Notes: generated from the letters alone by a model not told the origin. A stretch of DNA of 64,000 bases from Lingula anatina (GCF_001039355.2 NW_019775950.1:62001-126000); one strand, 5' to 3'; numbered from the stretch's first letter, positions 53,141-63,324 are shown. Program-made: numbers and translations.

Positions 53141-53200
53141 CTCAGTTCACAATTCACAGTTTTCTATGGAAAAACATAGAAAACGGAATTATGAACTGAG
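53141..53200. repeat. Perfect-ended hairpin (inverted repeat)
   Basis: Left arm 53141-53168 starts CTCAGTTCA and ends TTTTCTATG. The right arm 53175-53200 starts CATAGAAAA and ends TGAACTGAG. The loop is six bases. A third partial arm (CCATAGAAAAC) follows at about 53205. It could extrude a cruciform or be a foldback element remnant. Confidence 0.75.
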
Positions 53201-53299
53201 GTTTCCATAGAAAACTTGTGCTTATTATATTCAAGAGTTTTCAAATGAACAATTTCTTAGAATTCGCTATTAATTAGAGCGCTTCTATTAGATCAAAAC

Positions 53300-53344
53300 C
53301 AATCGGGCTCCGGCCCAACCTGTCAATCGGGCTCCGGCCCAACC
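53300..53344. repeat. Two direct copies of a GC-rich 21-mer
   Basis: CAATCGGGCTCCGGCCCAAC is repeated with a 24-base period. Each copy includes the near-palindrome GGGCTCCGGCCC. It sits at the left edge of the SINE-like tract. Confidence 0.7.
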
Positions 53345-53603
53345 ATGTATCCAACATGGGATACCTTTGGGCTAAACACATGGCCTCGAGCCGGCGACAT
53401 ATCTTTCAAATGTCTGCCACTGCCCGGAACCTGGTCTTGAAAGACCTCTTTTCTTTATCATTTTCTAATTTTTCTAGTAAAAAATTCGTGAAAAAATACG
53501 GTTCACGCACTAGTCTGGTAAGAAAATCAGTCCACGCATTAAAAATACGGCTCATGATCGGAAAACAAATAAATACGGTTCAAATAACCGAAGCGTTATA
53601 AAA

Positions 53604-53925
53604 TGCCGTTCACGCAAGTCGCCGTTCACCGGAGACCCGGGCAGAGACCGTTAAGCCCAATCAGGCCTCTAGGGCGATGTCCCTTGAACGACGATCAGGA
53701 CTGCCTCCTCCCCGCGGTCTCTGGGCGGATGGCTTAAGCGGTAGAGTGCTCGTCTCCGGTGCGGTAGGGCACGGGTTCGATCCTCAGCCGGGACATACCT
53801 GTAAAAGTTGCCATTCACCGACAGGAGGCCAGGCAAAGACCGTTAAACTCAATACCCGGTCTGCCCTCCACTGCCGAGGCGCTTCGAAGCCCCTTGAACG
53901 TTTATCAAAACTGCCTTCTCGTTAC
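53604..53925 (+). mobile_element. tRNA-derived SINE-like unit between two copies of its tail module
   Basis: 53723-53796 contains RNA polymerase III promoter boxes: an A-box-like GGCTTAAGCGG at 53731 and a B box GGTTCGATCC at 53774-53783, spaced as in a tRNA. A roughly 110-bp module (AAGACCGTTAA..., CCCTTGAACG..., AACTGCCT) follows at about 53811-53925. A diverged copy precedes the tRNA part at 53604-53712, suggesting two tandem SINE copies with the first truncated at its head. Confidence 0.7.
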
Positions 53926-54133
53926 GGTGCCATAAAAAATGCGGTTTACGCCTGGCCGTCTCGACTTTTATCTGGTCGCTGCGAGCGAATAGTCAAATGC
54001 CGGCACTATACATATGTGGAGAGCAGTGGAGCTCGGACACTCGGGCAAGGCTCGAGCAAGACTATCCGTGGCGAAGCAGAAGTCTCTCTCACCGTGAGGC
54101 GAAGGCGATTCAGTGGCTGCCCGGGCGAGAGGC

Positions 54134-54134
54134 N
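54134..54134. other. Single ambiguous base (N) at a duplication edge
   Basis: Sequence immediately to the right is homologous to about 60155 onward, while sequence to the left is not. It may mark an assembly join. See also 59636 and 19494. Confidence 0.7.
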
Positions 54135-54408
54135 ATGCACATTCGATAAATTTCAGAACTATTAGAACTGGCATAATTAACACTTTGCAATAAAAAAGTG
54201 AAAATATATCATTAGTAAACTAGTAGACTTCCGGGCAAAAACAAAATAGTGTAATCACATTCATGATTTTCATTCAGTATTTATTATTTAATTCAATGAA
54301 AAGAAAGAAAAAGGGGGAACGGAGGGTAAAGCCACTGTACATTTACTTTTTGCATTACTGTAAATTACTGAGATGGGGAGAGATGGGGGCAAAGAAAATA
54401 CACACACA

Positions 54409-54471
<63 letters not shown>

Positions 54472-54868
54472 GGAAAAAATACGAAAAGTGGGAGAGAGAG
54501 AGAGAGGGAAAGAGAGATGGGACCACAGAAAATACGTACAGACAGGTAGAGGAAGCCAAAGCAAATACGAGAGAGAGAGAGAGAGAGAGTGAGAGAGAGA
54601 GAGAGAGAGTACCTTCGTTGGCCTCAGTGGCACAGATCAGTGTGGACCGAAAGAGCCATTGCAGTTCAGAATTCCAGCATGTCAGGAGGCCTGGGGCATT
54701 CAGACATGAGGACCGAGTGTTCACTCGTCTTGAACCTAGGGTCAAGAAAAGTATAAACGTTAATTGCAAAAAATCATTGAGGCCATTTTCCCATCAAAAC
54801 ACCACTGGTCTGCGTGGATCGACCAAACTCTGCGGGGACTCTTGCTGACTGCAATCAGTTTAACTGAA
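54135..54868. repeat. Duplicated block, copy 1 (matches 60155-60878)
   Basis: Runs from ATGCACATTCGATAAATTTC to CTGACTGCAATCAGTTTAAC with high identity to the block at 60155-60878, including the compound (CA)n(GA)n microsatellite (54409-54470) and further GA runs to 54609. Copy 2 lacks a short segment near 54675 and differs in microsatellite lengths. Open frames here are GA/CA repeat artefacts. The ends CTGCGGGGACTC...GCAATCAG also appear at 63198, hinting at a mobile family. Confidence 0.85.
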
Positions 54869-55137
54869 TGACAAGCCTCCCATGGCGTAAAGTAGAATAC
54901 AGAAAAGCTGCCAATTATACGATTATGTTGGAAACAAGATGAGGCGTGTCACTCGCTTAAGCTGATTGCACTTAACGAAAACCACTTTTTTCCACTCTCT
55001 CCTTTGCTACAATATAAATGCGTGTTAATGGAGTTTCAACTTTTTTATGTACAGACACAGATGTGTCTGTACATATAGCCGTCACCTGCGTCTGTCGTCG
55101 CCGTTGCCGTTGCCGTTGCCGTTGGCGTGCACTTTTA

Positions 55138-55620
55138 CCGTAAACATGATAAGTGGAAAACCGTTTTACTTTTTGACTTGAAACTTACAGAACTGATGAA
55201 TATTCATAATACGCAGGTCAAGTTCGAAAATCGGCATGATCGGGCCATTTTTAGGGAAGTTATGCTTTTTTTTCACTTTTTTCAGCATATATGCAACACC
55301 GTAAACACGATAAGTGAAAAACCGTTTTACCTTTTGACTTGAAACTTACAGAACTGATGAATATTCATAATATGCAGGTCAAGTTCGAAAATCAGCATGA
55401 TCAGGCCATTTTTATGGAAGTTATGCTGTTTTTTTTTTTCACTTTTTTCAGCATTTATGCAACACCTATAACACATTTTAAGGAAAATTGATTGGCCAAT
55501 TGTCTTGAAATTCACAGGAGTGATCAGTGTTACTAAAATACAGATTAAGTTTTGAAAAAAAGCTTGATCAGTTAAGTTTTGGTGAAGTTATGCCTTTTTT
55601 TTGTAATTCTCAGGCATGTT
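55138..55620. repeat. Satellite-like tandem array, about 167-bp unit
   Basis: Two well-matched units (starting CCGTAAACA at 55138 and again near 55300) share TTGACTTGAAACTTACAGAA, TCAAGTTCGAAAATC and GAAGTTATGCT. A third, more diverged unit follows to about 55620. Weaker echoes (AAACTTACAG, GAAAATC, GAAGTTATGC-like phrases) continue to about 58.1 kb, suggesting an old array decaying rightwards. Confidence 0.75.
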
Positions 55621-56634
55621 AATAGTCTCATTTTTTAACTAATTTAGATATGTTAAGTTGTTCTTTTGACATTTTCTGCATCTTAACAATATTGTTAGTT
55701 GATTATATATAAAAGACGGAAAACCTGTTATTGTGTACTGTATAATAAAGTGTCAAAAATGGAAATAAACTCATATCTTTACAGTTTGTCAGATTCAAAC
55801 ATTCACTATGTTCAGAATCTCTGAATGGAGCAAATTGGACATTTAAAATTGTTCTATTGATATTTTTCCTATGTCAACAATTTCCCTAGTTGATCATTTA
55901 AAAATGAAAGTAAATTGATTATTTTGTTTAATGTAAAAAAAGTGTTGTAAATGGAAATAGTCCCATTTCAGTATAGCTATCTCTTGTTTACATTTTGGCA
56001 TTTTGAAAGTGTGACTCTGAACTTCCATGGCCTTGAAGACCTTCCCATATCACATTTTCTGAATATCCACGATACTTTTATTTTTTTATAAAAAAAATTG
56101 ATGGTCATTATGCTGTTAAGCATTATGTAATGTTACATCAAAATTGAAGACAACCCTATTTTGGGCACTGCCTCCATAGTGACCATTTAAAGAAAAGCAT
56201 GTCACTTACTCTTCTCAAACTCACAGAAACCTTGCATAGGACTAAAATGTAGCTTCAGTTGGAAAACCTGTTTTATCAAATAACTTTTCTGGAAATTATA
56301 TAGTTTTTTGTGAGAATTAAAATTTTCACATAACAACATTTTCGAGATGTGACATTGAACTTCTATTGGTTTGAAGACCTACTGCTAATCATATTTCTTG
56401 AATATCCATGATACTGTTACTTTATTATTAAAAAATAATGGTTATTATGCTTTTAAGCATTATGTTATATTGCATGAAAGTTGAAGAAAACCCCATTTTG
56501 GATTGCGATTAAGGGTAAACCATGTTTCTTATGATACTTAAACTTACAGAAAAGTTTTATAGGTCTGAAGTGCAGCTTGTGTCGGAAAATCAGTGTGATT
56601 GTTTTCTGTTTTGGAAGCAATGCAGTTGTTTATA

Positions 56635-56843
56635 CCCCTTTTACACTTGACGGCGTCCTTTCTGCGACCATGAAATTTGGCATCGCTGTGGTCTTAATAA
56701 GGAGGCACGAGCATTGATTTTGTATCAGAATGAATGCTCAATGATAGACCAGTTGTCGGCACGTAAAGTATTATAAATTTTTAACTCTCAAATGGGGCCA
56801 TACTGCTGGATGCAGAAAGGACGCCGTCTAGTGTAAAGGGGGC
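56635..56843. mobile_element. MITE with about 30-bp inverted repeats inside the decayed array
   Basis: Left arm CCCCTTTTACACTTGACGGC continuing to GTCCTTTCTGC. The right arm from 56811 (GCAGAAAGGACGCCGTCTAG) ends GTGTAAAGGGGG. Only one or two mismatches separate the arms, so it is relatively young. About 145 bp interior, non-coding. Confidence 0.85.
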
Positions 56844-57645
56844 TTTAGAGTACTATATGGTGCAATAAATGTATATAGATAGTGGACAGTATGAAATTGT
56901 CCCTTGGGTGATCACTAATTAAATTAAGGTCTATAAAGTAATTTGCTTAATCAATTTTCAATTGGCCATTAAATGAGATTACATAAAACACTCGTTGAGA
57001 TTTCCCTGTAAAGTACCATAGGTTTAGCTCTCTTAACTGTGTCACATAATTAGGAGTCGATGATAATTATGCAGGTAAATGTTGTTTTATATTGAAAATA
57101 AGTTTACAAAAGAAAAATTTTGTGTAAGACTTACATTAATGCTAAAGATGCCTTATTATTCGCAAACTCAATAGGGTTATTCATATTATGTTAATAGTTA
57201 TACAGCTAGATTAAAAGTTTGAATAGCAGCTTTATTGGAATTTTTTTATGTTTTATTTTACATTTGTTTTTTAAATTATTTTTCAAACACTAGCATCTTC
57301 AAGATGACACTTTTAACTCCCATCCACCAGAAGTGCTGTGCATTTTCTGTATTTCCACATTAGCATTTGTGTTGAATTTTATGTCTTTAAACATTGTGTA
57401 ATATTATTTTATGCACTGTCATCATTTTTCACATATTGGGATTTTCATTATGTGAATTTGAACTCACATATGGTCCTGAAACTGTAATCTTATTGACCAA
57501 GTTATTCTGTTGTACATTTTTGTGAAATTTTTATCTTTCACATATTGGTATTTTCAGTGTGGGACTTATAACTCCCAAGGGCATGTAACAGTTCACTTTT
57601 ATTGATACTTCCTGTTGTGCAATATTTGCAACTTGACTTTGCAGT

Positions 57646-57850
57646 TAAAGGGATAATAACTGTTTGTTTTGGCAAACAATTTTTTTTCTAAAAAGTATTT
57701 TTTTGTTATAATCTCTTAAGAGATTATTACAGAGTATATCTATGGAGGTCATATGGTCTAATGACAAGTTCAGATATCAGAATAATAGCTATGACTGCCC
57801 TTTTTGTAGTTAAACAAAATATATTATATTTCTGTGAGTTGTTTACACTG
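57646..57850. mobile_element. Second copy (partial) of the GGGATAATAACT MITE
   Basis: Left end AAAGGGATAATAACT and interior (CTCTTAAGAGATTA, TCAGATATCAGAATAATAGC, ATATTATATTTCTGTGAGTT) match the element at 13737-14052. The right terminal repeat is not seen. Confidence 0.75.
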
Positions 57851-58098
57851 TTTAAAGTCAAGTTGGATGATTCATATCATGGTAATATAGCTAGACTGAT
57901 TGGCAGCTCTAGTGGAATATTTTTGTAATTTTTCCTTTTTTAATTTTTCATTTTTCAAATTTTTCATTTTTCAAGATGTGACTTATCACTACCATTGACC
58001 AGGATGCCTGTACTGTTACTTTGTAACATTTTCTGTATTTTTTTTAACTTACAAGAATGATTCTTAGGATTGACATACAGCCCAAATTAGAAAAACAG

Positions 58099-58100
<2 letters not shown>

Positions 58101-58136
<36 letters not shown>
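58101..58136. repeat. (TA)n microsatellite beside the Penelope remnant
   Basis: About 18 TA units. A shorter TA run is at 58350-58361 on the other side of the Penelope fragment. Confidence 0.9.
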
Positions 58137-58140
<4 letters not shown>

Positions 58141-58350
58141 CGTTGATTTCTTTATGATGTCCCATCTAATGTCATACTGGGTTTTATTTTCTGTTAATTT
58201 CCATATGTATTTGGATAACTCAGTATCTGCAGCATATTTCTTGTCTCTAAATGACTTGGTGTGATTATTGTATCTCAACTTAAATTGGCCACCACAAAGC
58301 CCTATATATTTCATGCATTTGTCCTTAGTAGTGACTGATGCTTGGTACAC
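58110..58350 (-). pseudogene. Penelope-like element GIY-YIG endonuclease fragment
   Basis: About 70 minus-strand codons carry a GIY-YIG-type pattern as found at the C terminus of Penelope-like retroelements: KYIGLCGGQFKLRYNNH, then a Lys-rich stretch, then TELSKYIWKL, with a C-terminal tryptophan motif. No reverse transcriptase is seen upstream, and the frame runs into a TA microsatellite, so this is a 5'-truncated dead copy. The catalytic YIG-R..H part is present, but nothing shows activity. Confidence 0.75.
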
Positions 58351-58504
58351 ATATATATATATTAATGTTATTATTATTTTTTATTGAGTTTAAGCAATTT
58401 TTTTCTTAATTCTCACTTATTCTCATTCTGGCATTTCCAAAGTATGAACTTTAACTCTTATCAGCCTGAAGCCTTAGGGACAATTTCCAGACCCTGTCAC
58501 GCTT

Positions 58505-58685
58505 ACTGTGGGTTGATCTATCTCCAAGGGAATTCTCGCTAAATTGCAATCAATGTAAGTGGCTTAGCTGTCCTACTGAAACTGGCATGCCAGAATCCTA
58601 AGCCACTTAAGCTGAAAGCAATTTAGTGAGAAACCCCTTCGAGTTGGATTGATCCTTGTAGATTGATCTAGGTATGGGAACTCGG
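58505..58685. mobile_element. Diverged MITE related to the GATCGATC family
   Basis: Inverted ends: TTGATCTATCTCCAAGGG...CGCTAAATTG on the left and CAATTTAGTGAGAAACCCC...GATTGATCTAGG on the right. A second inner palindrome pairs GTGGCTTAG with CTAAGCCAC. The design (G..GAG..CCCC plus GATC ends) resembles the elements at 27575 and 35449. Confidence 0.65.
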
Positions 58686-59099
58686 TCTAATGCTTGTTAC
58701 ACATTTTACTTTCACCCTAATCCGCAGTTGCGCAGAATTAAAATTTGATGTTGGCTATGCAGTTAAGCATAATACATAAGAACATCAGAATTAACAGTAT
58801 CCCATTTTCTGCTTTTTTATTTTCTGTTTTTTGTCTGTACATTTGACAGCTTTGCTGCCTTGTTTACCATTAGTGTTAGTTGCATGCAGCTACAGGATGT
58901 ACTGCCACTGTCTGCAATATATTTTCCAATGAAAACTATTAAAACTAAGACCTCACTCAGGATTGGGGACTACTGTAACTAGTCCGCAGATCAGATATGG
59001 CGTGCCCACTACAAAGCTTGCCGTCTAATCTGCTAATAGACACTAAATACATGTAGATATCCCGTTGGGAAGTACCACATTTGAATTTTGCTAAATTCA

Positions 59100-59635
59100 G
59101 CTTCCAATATGCCTACAAAAGGCAAGGGAAAATAGCTTAGAGAGGAGGAAATTGGAAGGGGAGAATGAAAGGCAAAACTGACGTGCGCCGCCACTTTGTC
59201 ATCACAAGCGTGTCACGCAAGTATGAAAATTCGTGCACCCGGTTGTGATCGTGGCTTAAATGGGTGCTACAGTCGTAGAGATCGATTTTCAAGGTAGCCA
59301 CACAGAGGATGTAAGGCAACTGTAATGAGACTGTTGGGTTTTTTCAACGCGCTAACTTTTTTACCGGCAAACCGATATTTTCCCCACATAACCTCAATGT
59401 CATATGGGAAAAAATGTTCCTGCACGCAATATATAGTAAGCTCGCCACAGCCTGTAACCTTGAAAATACTATTTACCTTTTCTTGTAGCGTTATCAAGGG
59501 CGTTTGAGAAAACGTTCCTGTAAGTCAAAATTAAAGGTATCGCGCTAGCTTGCACCATTGCATCTTGTCAGTTTTAGCGTTTTGTACGTGTACTTTAAGG
59601 CAGGCCATTTAAATAACAAATGCAGCATTTTCTGT
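59100..59635. repeat. Duplicated block A (matches 61550-62105, and partly 62215-62720)
   Basis: Shares AAACCGATATTTTCCC, ACGCAATATATAGT, AGCTCGCCACAGCCTGT and AAGGTATCGCGCTAGCTTGC in the same order with the blocks at 61.55-62.1 and 62.2-62.7 kb. Homology to the second copy ends exactly at the N at 59636. Reading frames are not preserved between copies, so I treat it as non-coding. Confidence 0.85.
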
Positions 59636-59636
59636 N
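59636..59636. other. Single ambiguous base (N) at the end of duplicated block A
   Basis: Left of the N the sequence matches 61550-62105; right of it there is a C-run and no match. It may mark a scaffold or haplotype join. Confidence 0.7.
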
Positions 59637-59813
59637 CCCCCCCCCCTCCTCTCCCATGGGACCCTCTCAGAAAGTCCATAAGCAAAATTAATGTTCGAAA
59701 ATGAGAACAATTTGAGTCTCAGTTGGCTGTGGTACTGCATCTCTATGTAAACATGCCAGCTGTATTACATTCGATGTTATAGCGCAAGTATTTCGCATGC
59801 CTTATAATTCAGA

Positions 59814-60106
59814 TTACATGAGAAAGGCAATGAAAGGGTGGTAGAGCATACGCCCGGTGAACTGGATATCCAGTTGGTATCTGCCGAGAGTGGGTACGAG
59901 GTTGGTGATGTCGTAATGCAGACAGGTCGGGCCACACTGGCGGTAGATGGCGGCCATGCCGGTGTCTTCGTTGGTGACTTTCAGAACTGGGCACATTTCT
60001 GCGCTGCCGGTTGGAACGAACAAATACACACGTCTTAGGCGTCTGGTGCTGGGCTGCGGTCCGAGACGAATGACGTCAAATGTATACCGTCCGTTTCTGG
60101 CGGGAT
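59814..60106 (-). CDS. Terminal exon of an unrecognised small secreted-protein gene
   Basis: A clean minus-strand exon: acceptor TTGCATTCAG, phase 1 entry, 97 codons and a TAA stop at 59814. The codon-rich, relatively GC-rich composition contrasts with the AT-rich surroundings and suggests real coding sequence. The protein alternates hydrophobic and polar residues (RRVYLFVPTG, YQLDIQFTG), as in a beta-sheet fold. It has three cysteines (MCPV, RQCGPTC), a dibasic cluster near its start (TRRLRRV) and ends FIAFLM. I do not recognise the family. The phase matches an upstream leader exon at 62813-62895 only if that exon's frameshift is set aside. It could also belong to a gene whose other exons lie outside the duplicated blocks. 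Confidence 0.55.
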
Positions 60107-60154
60107 CTGAATGCAAACGGAATGACTTACTTGATCAATTATAATAAATAATTA

Positions 60155-60471
60155 TGCGCATTCGATAAATTTCAGAACTCTTAGAACTGGCATAATTAAC
60201 ATTTTGCAAAAAAAAAAAAAGTGAAAATATATCATTAGTAAACTCGTAGACTTCCGGGCAAAAACAAAATAGTGTAATCACATGTACAGTTGCGTGGGCT
60301 CGGTTGTTAAGTACTCATGATTTTCATTCAGTATTTATTACTTACTTCAATGAAAAGAAAGAAAAGGGGGAACAGAGGGAAGAGCCACTGTACACTTACT
60401 TTTTGCATTACTGTAAATTACTCTGATGGGGAGAGATGGGGGCAAAGAAAATACGCACACACACACAATCC

Positions 60472-60503
<32 letters not shown>

Positions 60504-60878
60504 TGATGAAAAAATACGAAAAGTGGGAGAGAGAGAGAGAGGGAAAGAGAGAAAGAGAGATGGGAAGAAAATACGTACAGACAGGTAGAGGAAGCTTAAG
60601 CAAATACGAGAGAGAGAGAGAGTGAGAGAGAGAGAGAGAGAGAGTACCTTCGTTGGACTCGGTGGCACAGATCAGTGTGGACCGAAAGAGCCATTGCAGC
60701 TCAGAATTCCAGCTTATAAGGACCGAGTGTTCACTCGTCTTGAACCTAGGGTCAAGAAAAGTATAAACGTTAATTGCAAAAAAATCATTGAAGCCATTTT
60801 CCCATCAAAACACCACTGGTCTGCGTGGATCGACCAAACTCTGCGGGGACTCTCGCTGACTGCAATCAGTTTAACTGG
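60155..60878. repeat. Duplicated block, copy 2 (matches 54135-54868)
   Basis: Same sequence order as copy 1, with a shorter (CA)n(GA)n section and a 40-base insertion near 60285 (around TGTACAGTTGCGTGGGCTCG). It lies just upstream of the exon at 60106, within its presumed intron. Confidence 0.85.
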
Positions 60879-61045
60879 ATAAGACAATGAATAGAGTCAT
60901 TCGGGAATTACGCAACAAACATTTAAGTGGGTAGACCACATTTGATCCGCGGATCTGTTAGTCCTCTGTTCTGAATGAGTTCTAAGGAATTGTAAGTCAC
61001 CAAGTCTATGACCTTCTGTGGAAAGCACTTATCAAGAGTAACAAA

Positions 61046-61125
61046 CACACACACACACGGACACACAGACACACACACACACACACACATACACACACAC
61101 AAGGACACACACACACACACACACA
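61046..61125. repeat. Interrupted (CA)n microsatellite
   Basis: Several CA runs separated by GGACA units. It produces spurious open frames on both strands. Confidence 0.9.
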
Positions 61126-61549
61126 TGGACACAACACATGAGCCAGTGGAACTTCACAGTTGTCTAAGGGGCATTTCCCTTCAAAACTTGATCGTGATAA
61201 TGGTTGAACCTTGGGTTGTTCTTCCATTTCGCCTTTTGTGGTTTTTGGAGGCAAACCACGGTGGATAACGGACATGTCAAAAAAACTGCCAATTATCTGC
61301 CAGGCCGCAAGTGCAACTTGCTCCATTAGCACGGAGTTTGCTAGGAGGTTCGTAAGTGAGAGCAAGCGGTCCAAGAGACACGTCACAAGCAGTGAAGGAG
61401 CAAGTGCCATTTGCGTGTTGAATAAGGTGCAAGCGTCACAACTTAAGAAAAAAAAAACGAACACACGGAGTGCTCAAGGCACACGTTCGTGTTTTGCCAA
61501 TGAACGTCGAGTATGCAACATGTACTACAATTTTCAGAAAATTTGAATT

Positions 61550-62105
61550 TTGCTAAAATCAGCTTCCACTATGCCTACAAAGGCAAGGGGAAATAGCTTA
61601 GAGAGCTGAAAAGAAAGGAGGAGGAAGTTGGAAGGGGAGAACAAATGGCAAAACTGACGTGCGCCGCCACAACGTCATCACAAGCGTGTCACACAAGTAT
61701 GAAAATCCGTGCACCCGGTTGTGACTGTGGCTTAAATGGGTGCTACAGTCGTAGAGATCGATTTTCAAGGAAGCCACACAGAGGATGTAAGGCAACTGTA
61801 ATGAGACTGTTGTGGTTTTTAACGCGCGAACTTTTCAACCGGCAAACCGATATTTTCCCACATAACCTCAATGTCATAGGGGAAAAATGTCCCTGCACGC
61901 AATATATAGTTAGCTCGCCACAGCCTGTAACCTTGAAAATACTATTTACGTTTTCTTGTAGCGTTATCGAGGGCGTTTGAGAAAACGTTCCTGTAAGTCA
62001 AAATTAAAGGTATCGCGCTAGCTTGCGTCATTGCATATTGTCAGTTTTAGCGTTTTGTACTTGTACTTTAAGGCAGGTCATTTAAATAATAAATGCAGCA
62101 TTTTC
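61550..62105. repeat. Duplicated block B (matches 59100-59635)
   Basis: Near-identical in order to block A, with small indels. It continues past the point where A is cut by the N into CGGTTACCAGCAATT and then into block C, showing that A, B and C descend from one unit. Confidence 0.85.
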
Positions 62106-62840
62106 GGTTACCAGCAATTAGGAATAACGACAATGAAAATACAATACCAAGTACCTGTTAACTGTAACATATCGTCACTGTGAAACAGGTTCAAACCCAA
62201 AACCATAGGATCCTTAAATTCGTGCGCCCGGTTGTGACCATGGCTTAAATGGGTGCTACAGTCGCAGAAATCCGCGGCAACAACGGCTCCATTTTCGAGG
62301 AAGCCACACGGAGGATGTAAGAGAACTGTAATGAGACTGTTGTGGTTTTTAACGCGCTAACTTTTCAACCGGCAAACCGATATTTTCCCACATAACCTCA
62401 ATGTCATATGGGGAGAAATGTCCCTGCACGCAATATATAGTAAGCTCGCCACAGCCTGTGACCTTGGAAATACTATTTACGATTTCACCGTACGTCATTC
62501 GTGATAAAAGTTATCTTGGCTCTTGCGTGCGCTCAGGGAAGACGGAACTGGTAAAACTACCCCCTCATGTCTACCTGTCCTTGTAGTGTTATCGCGGGAG
62601 TTTGAGAAAACGTTCCTGTAAGTCAAAACTAAAGGTATCGCGCTAGCTTGCGCCATTGCATCTTGTCAATTTAAGCGTTTTGTTCATGTACTTTAAGGCA
62701 GATCATTTAAATAACACATCTACAAACACAGTAAGAGCACAAATACAAAATGGCAGCATTTTCGGTTACCAGCAATTGAGAATAACGACAATATGAGTAC
62801 AATACCAAGTACCTGCTAACTGTAACATATCGCCACGGTG
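62106..62840. repeat. Duplicated block C, tandem to block B
   Basis: Repeats the core of block B with about 100 bases of extra sequence at 62480-62580. Two leader-exon-like segments (minus strand, ending CAGTTAACAG at about 62152 and CAGTTAGCAG at 62813, both followed by GTACTTGG) flank it, so the unit of duplication includes the first exon of the unknown gene. Confidence 0.75.
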
Positions 62841-62895
62841 AAACAGGTTCAAGCCCAGAACGAAGACAACAAACAGCTTTGACGAAGTTGTTCAT
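62813..62895 (-). pseudogene. Frameshifted leader exon of the unrecognised secreted-protein gene
   Basis: The ATG at 62895 has a good context (A at -3) and lies about 85 bases past the expected start site of a TATA promoter. The ATG frame gives MNNFVK, and then a non-hydrophobic stretch. One base out of frame, the next codons read LFVVFVLGLNLF, a textbook signal-peptide core. The exon is 83 bases to the donor GTACTTGG (phase 2), whereas the terminal exon at 60106 needs phase 1. A single extra base in the AAAG run would explain both facts. It may be a sequencing error, a null allele or a true pseudogene; I cannot tell which. Confidence 0.45.
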
Positions 62896-63005
62896 TTTCG
62901 TAAACTTCTTTCTTCTCCTTATTGTCGACTGATGTTCTCCGTGAGTGGAATTTGGCGCCTCAAACTTGAACGTTTGCAGTAACTTAAAAACTACGTGGTC
63001 GGCGG

Positions 63006-63013
63006 TTTATATA
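63006..63013 (-). promoter_or_regulatory. TATA box of the unrecognised secreted-protein gene
   Basis: TATATAAA on the minus strand, set in GC-rich flanks (CCGCCGACC follows), about 110 bases upstream of the ATG at 62895. Start-site position about 62980 is inferred from the usual 30-base spacing. Confidence 0.5.
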
Positions 63014-63324
63014 GAACTCTGTGCTCTTCCCGTGGGCGTTTCGATAGATGACAGGTTTGAAAAATCCTTTCGGTTGACACGCCCCATCTTGGTGGATCTA
63101 GACAATTGTCTCTAACATTTGATACGCTACCACGTTGCACCCGTCACTATGGGTTCATTCCTAATGAGACTATCGTGATACGTACATCGATCCAGCTTTG
63201 CGGGGACTCAAGGAGAATGCAATCAGGTCAACAAATGAACAGGCCCACTCTTGTTTTCAACGTGGTCGTAGAATCCCCAGCTTTTCTGTTCTGCTCGGCG
63301 CCGGGAGGAGGCGTGATAAGCTGT

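Noticed and set aside
53300-53344. CRISPR-like direct repeats
   Set aside because: Only two copies with a three-base spacer in a eukaryotic genome.
53723-53796. Functional tRNA gene
   Set aside because: A and B boxes are present, but the 5' end cannot pair with the 3' end to form an acceptor stem, so it is SINE-derived.
54355-60668. Long frames rich in Ser-Leu or Arg-Glu
   Set aside because: They translate the GA and CA microsatellites.
59137-61795. Two similar minus-strand frames (59137-59319 and 61598-61795) as a duplicated gene
   Set aside because: They lie in duplicated blocks A and B. The similarity is at the DNA level with shifting indels, and the third block does not keep the frame.
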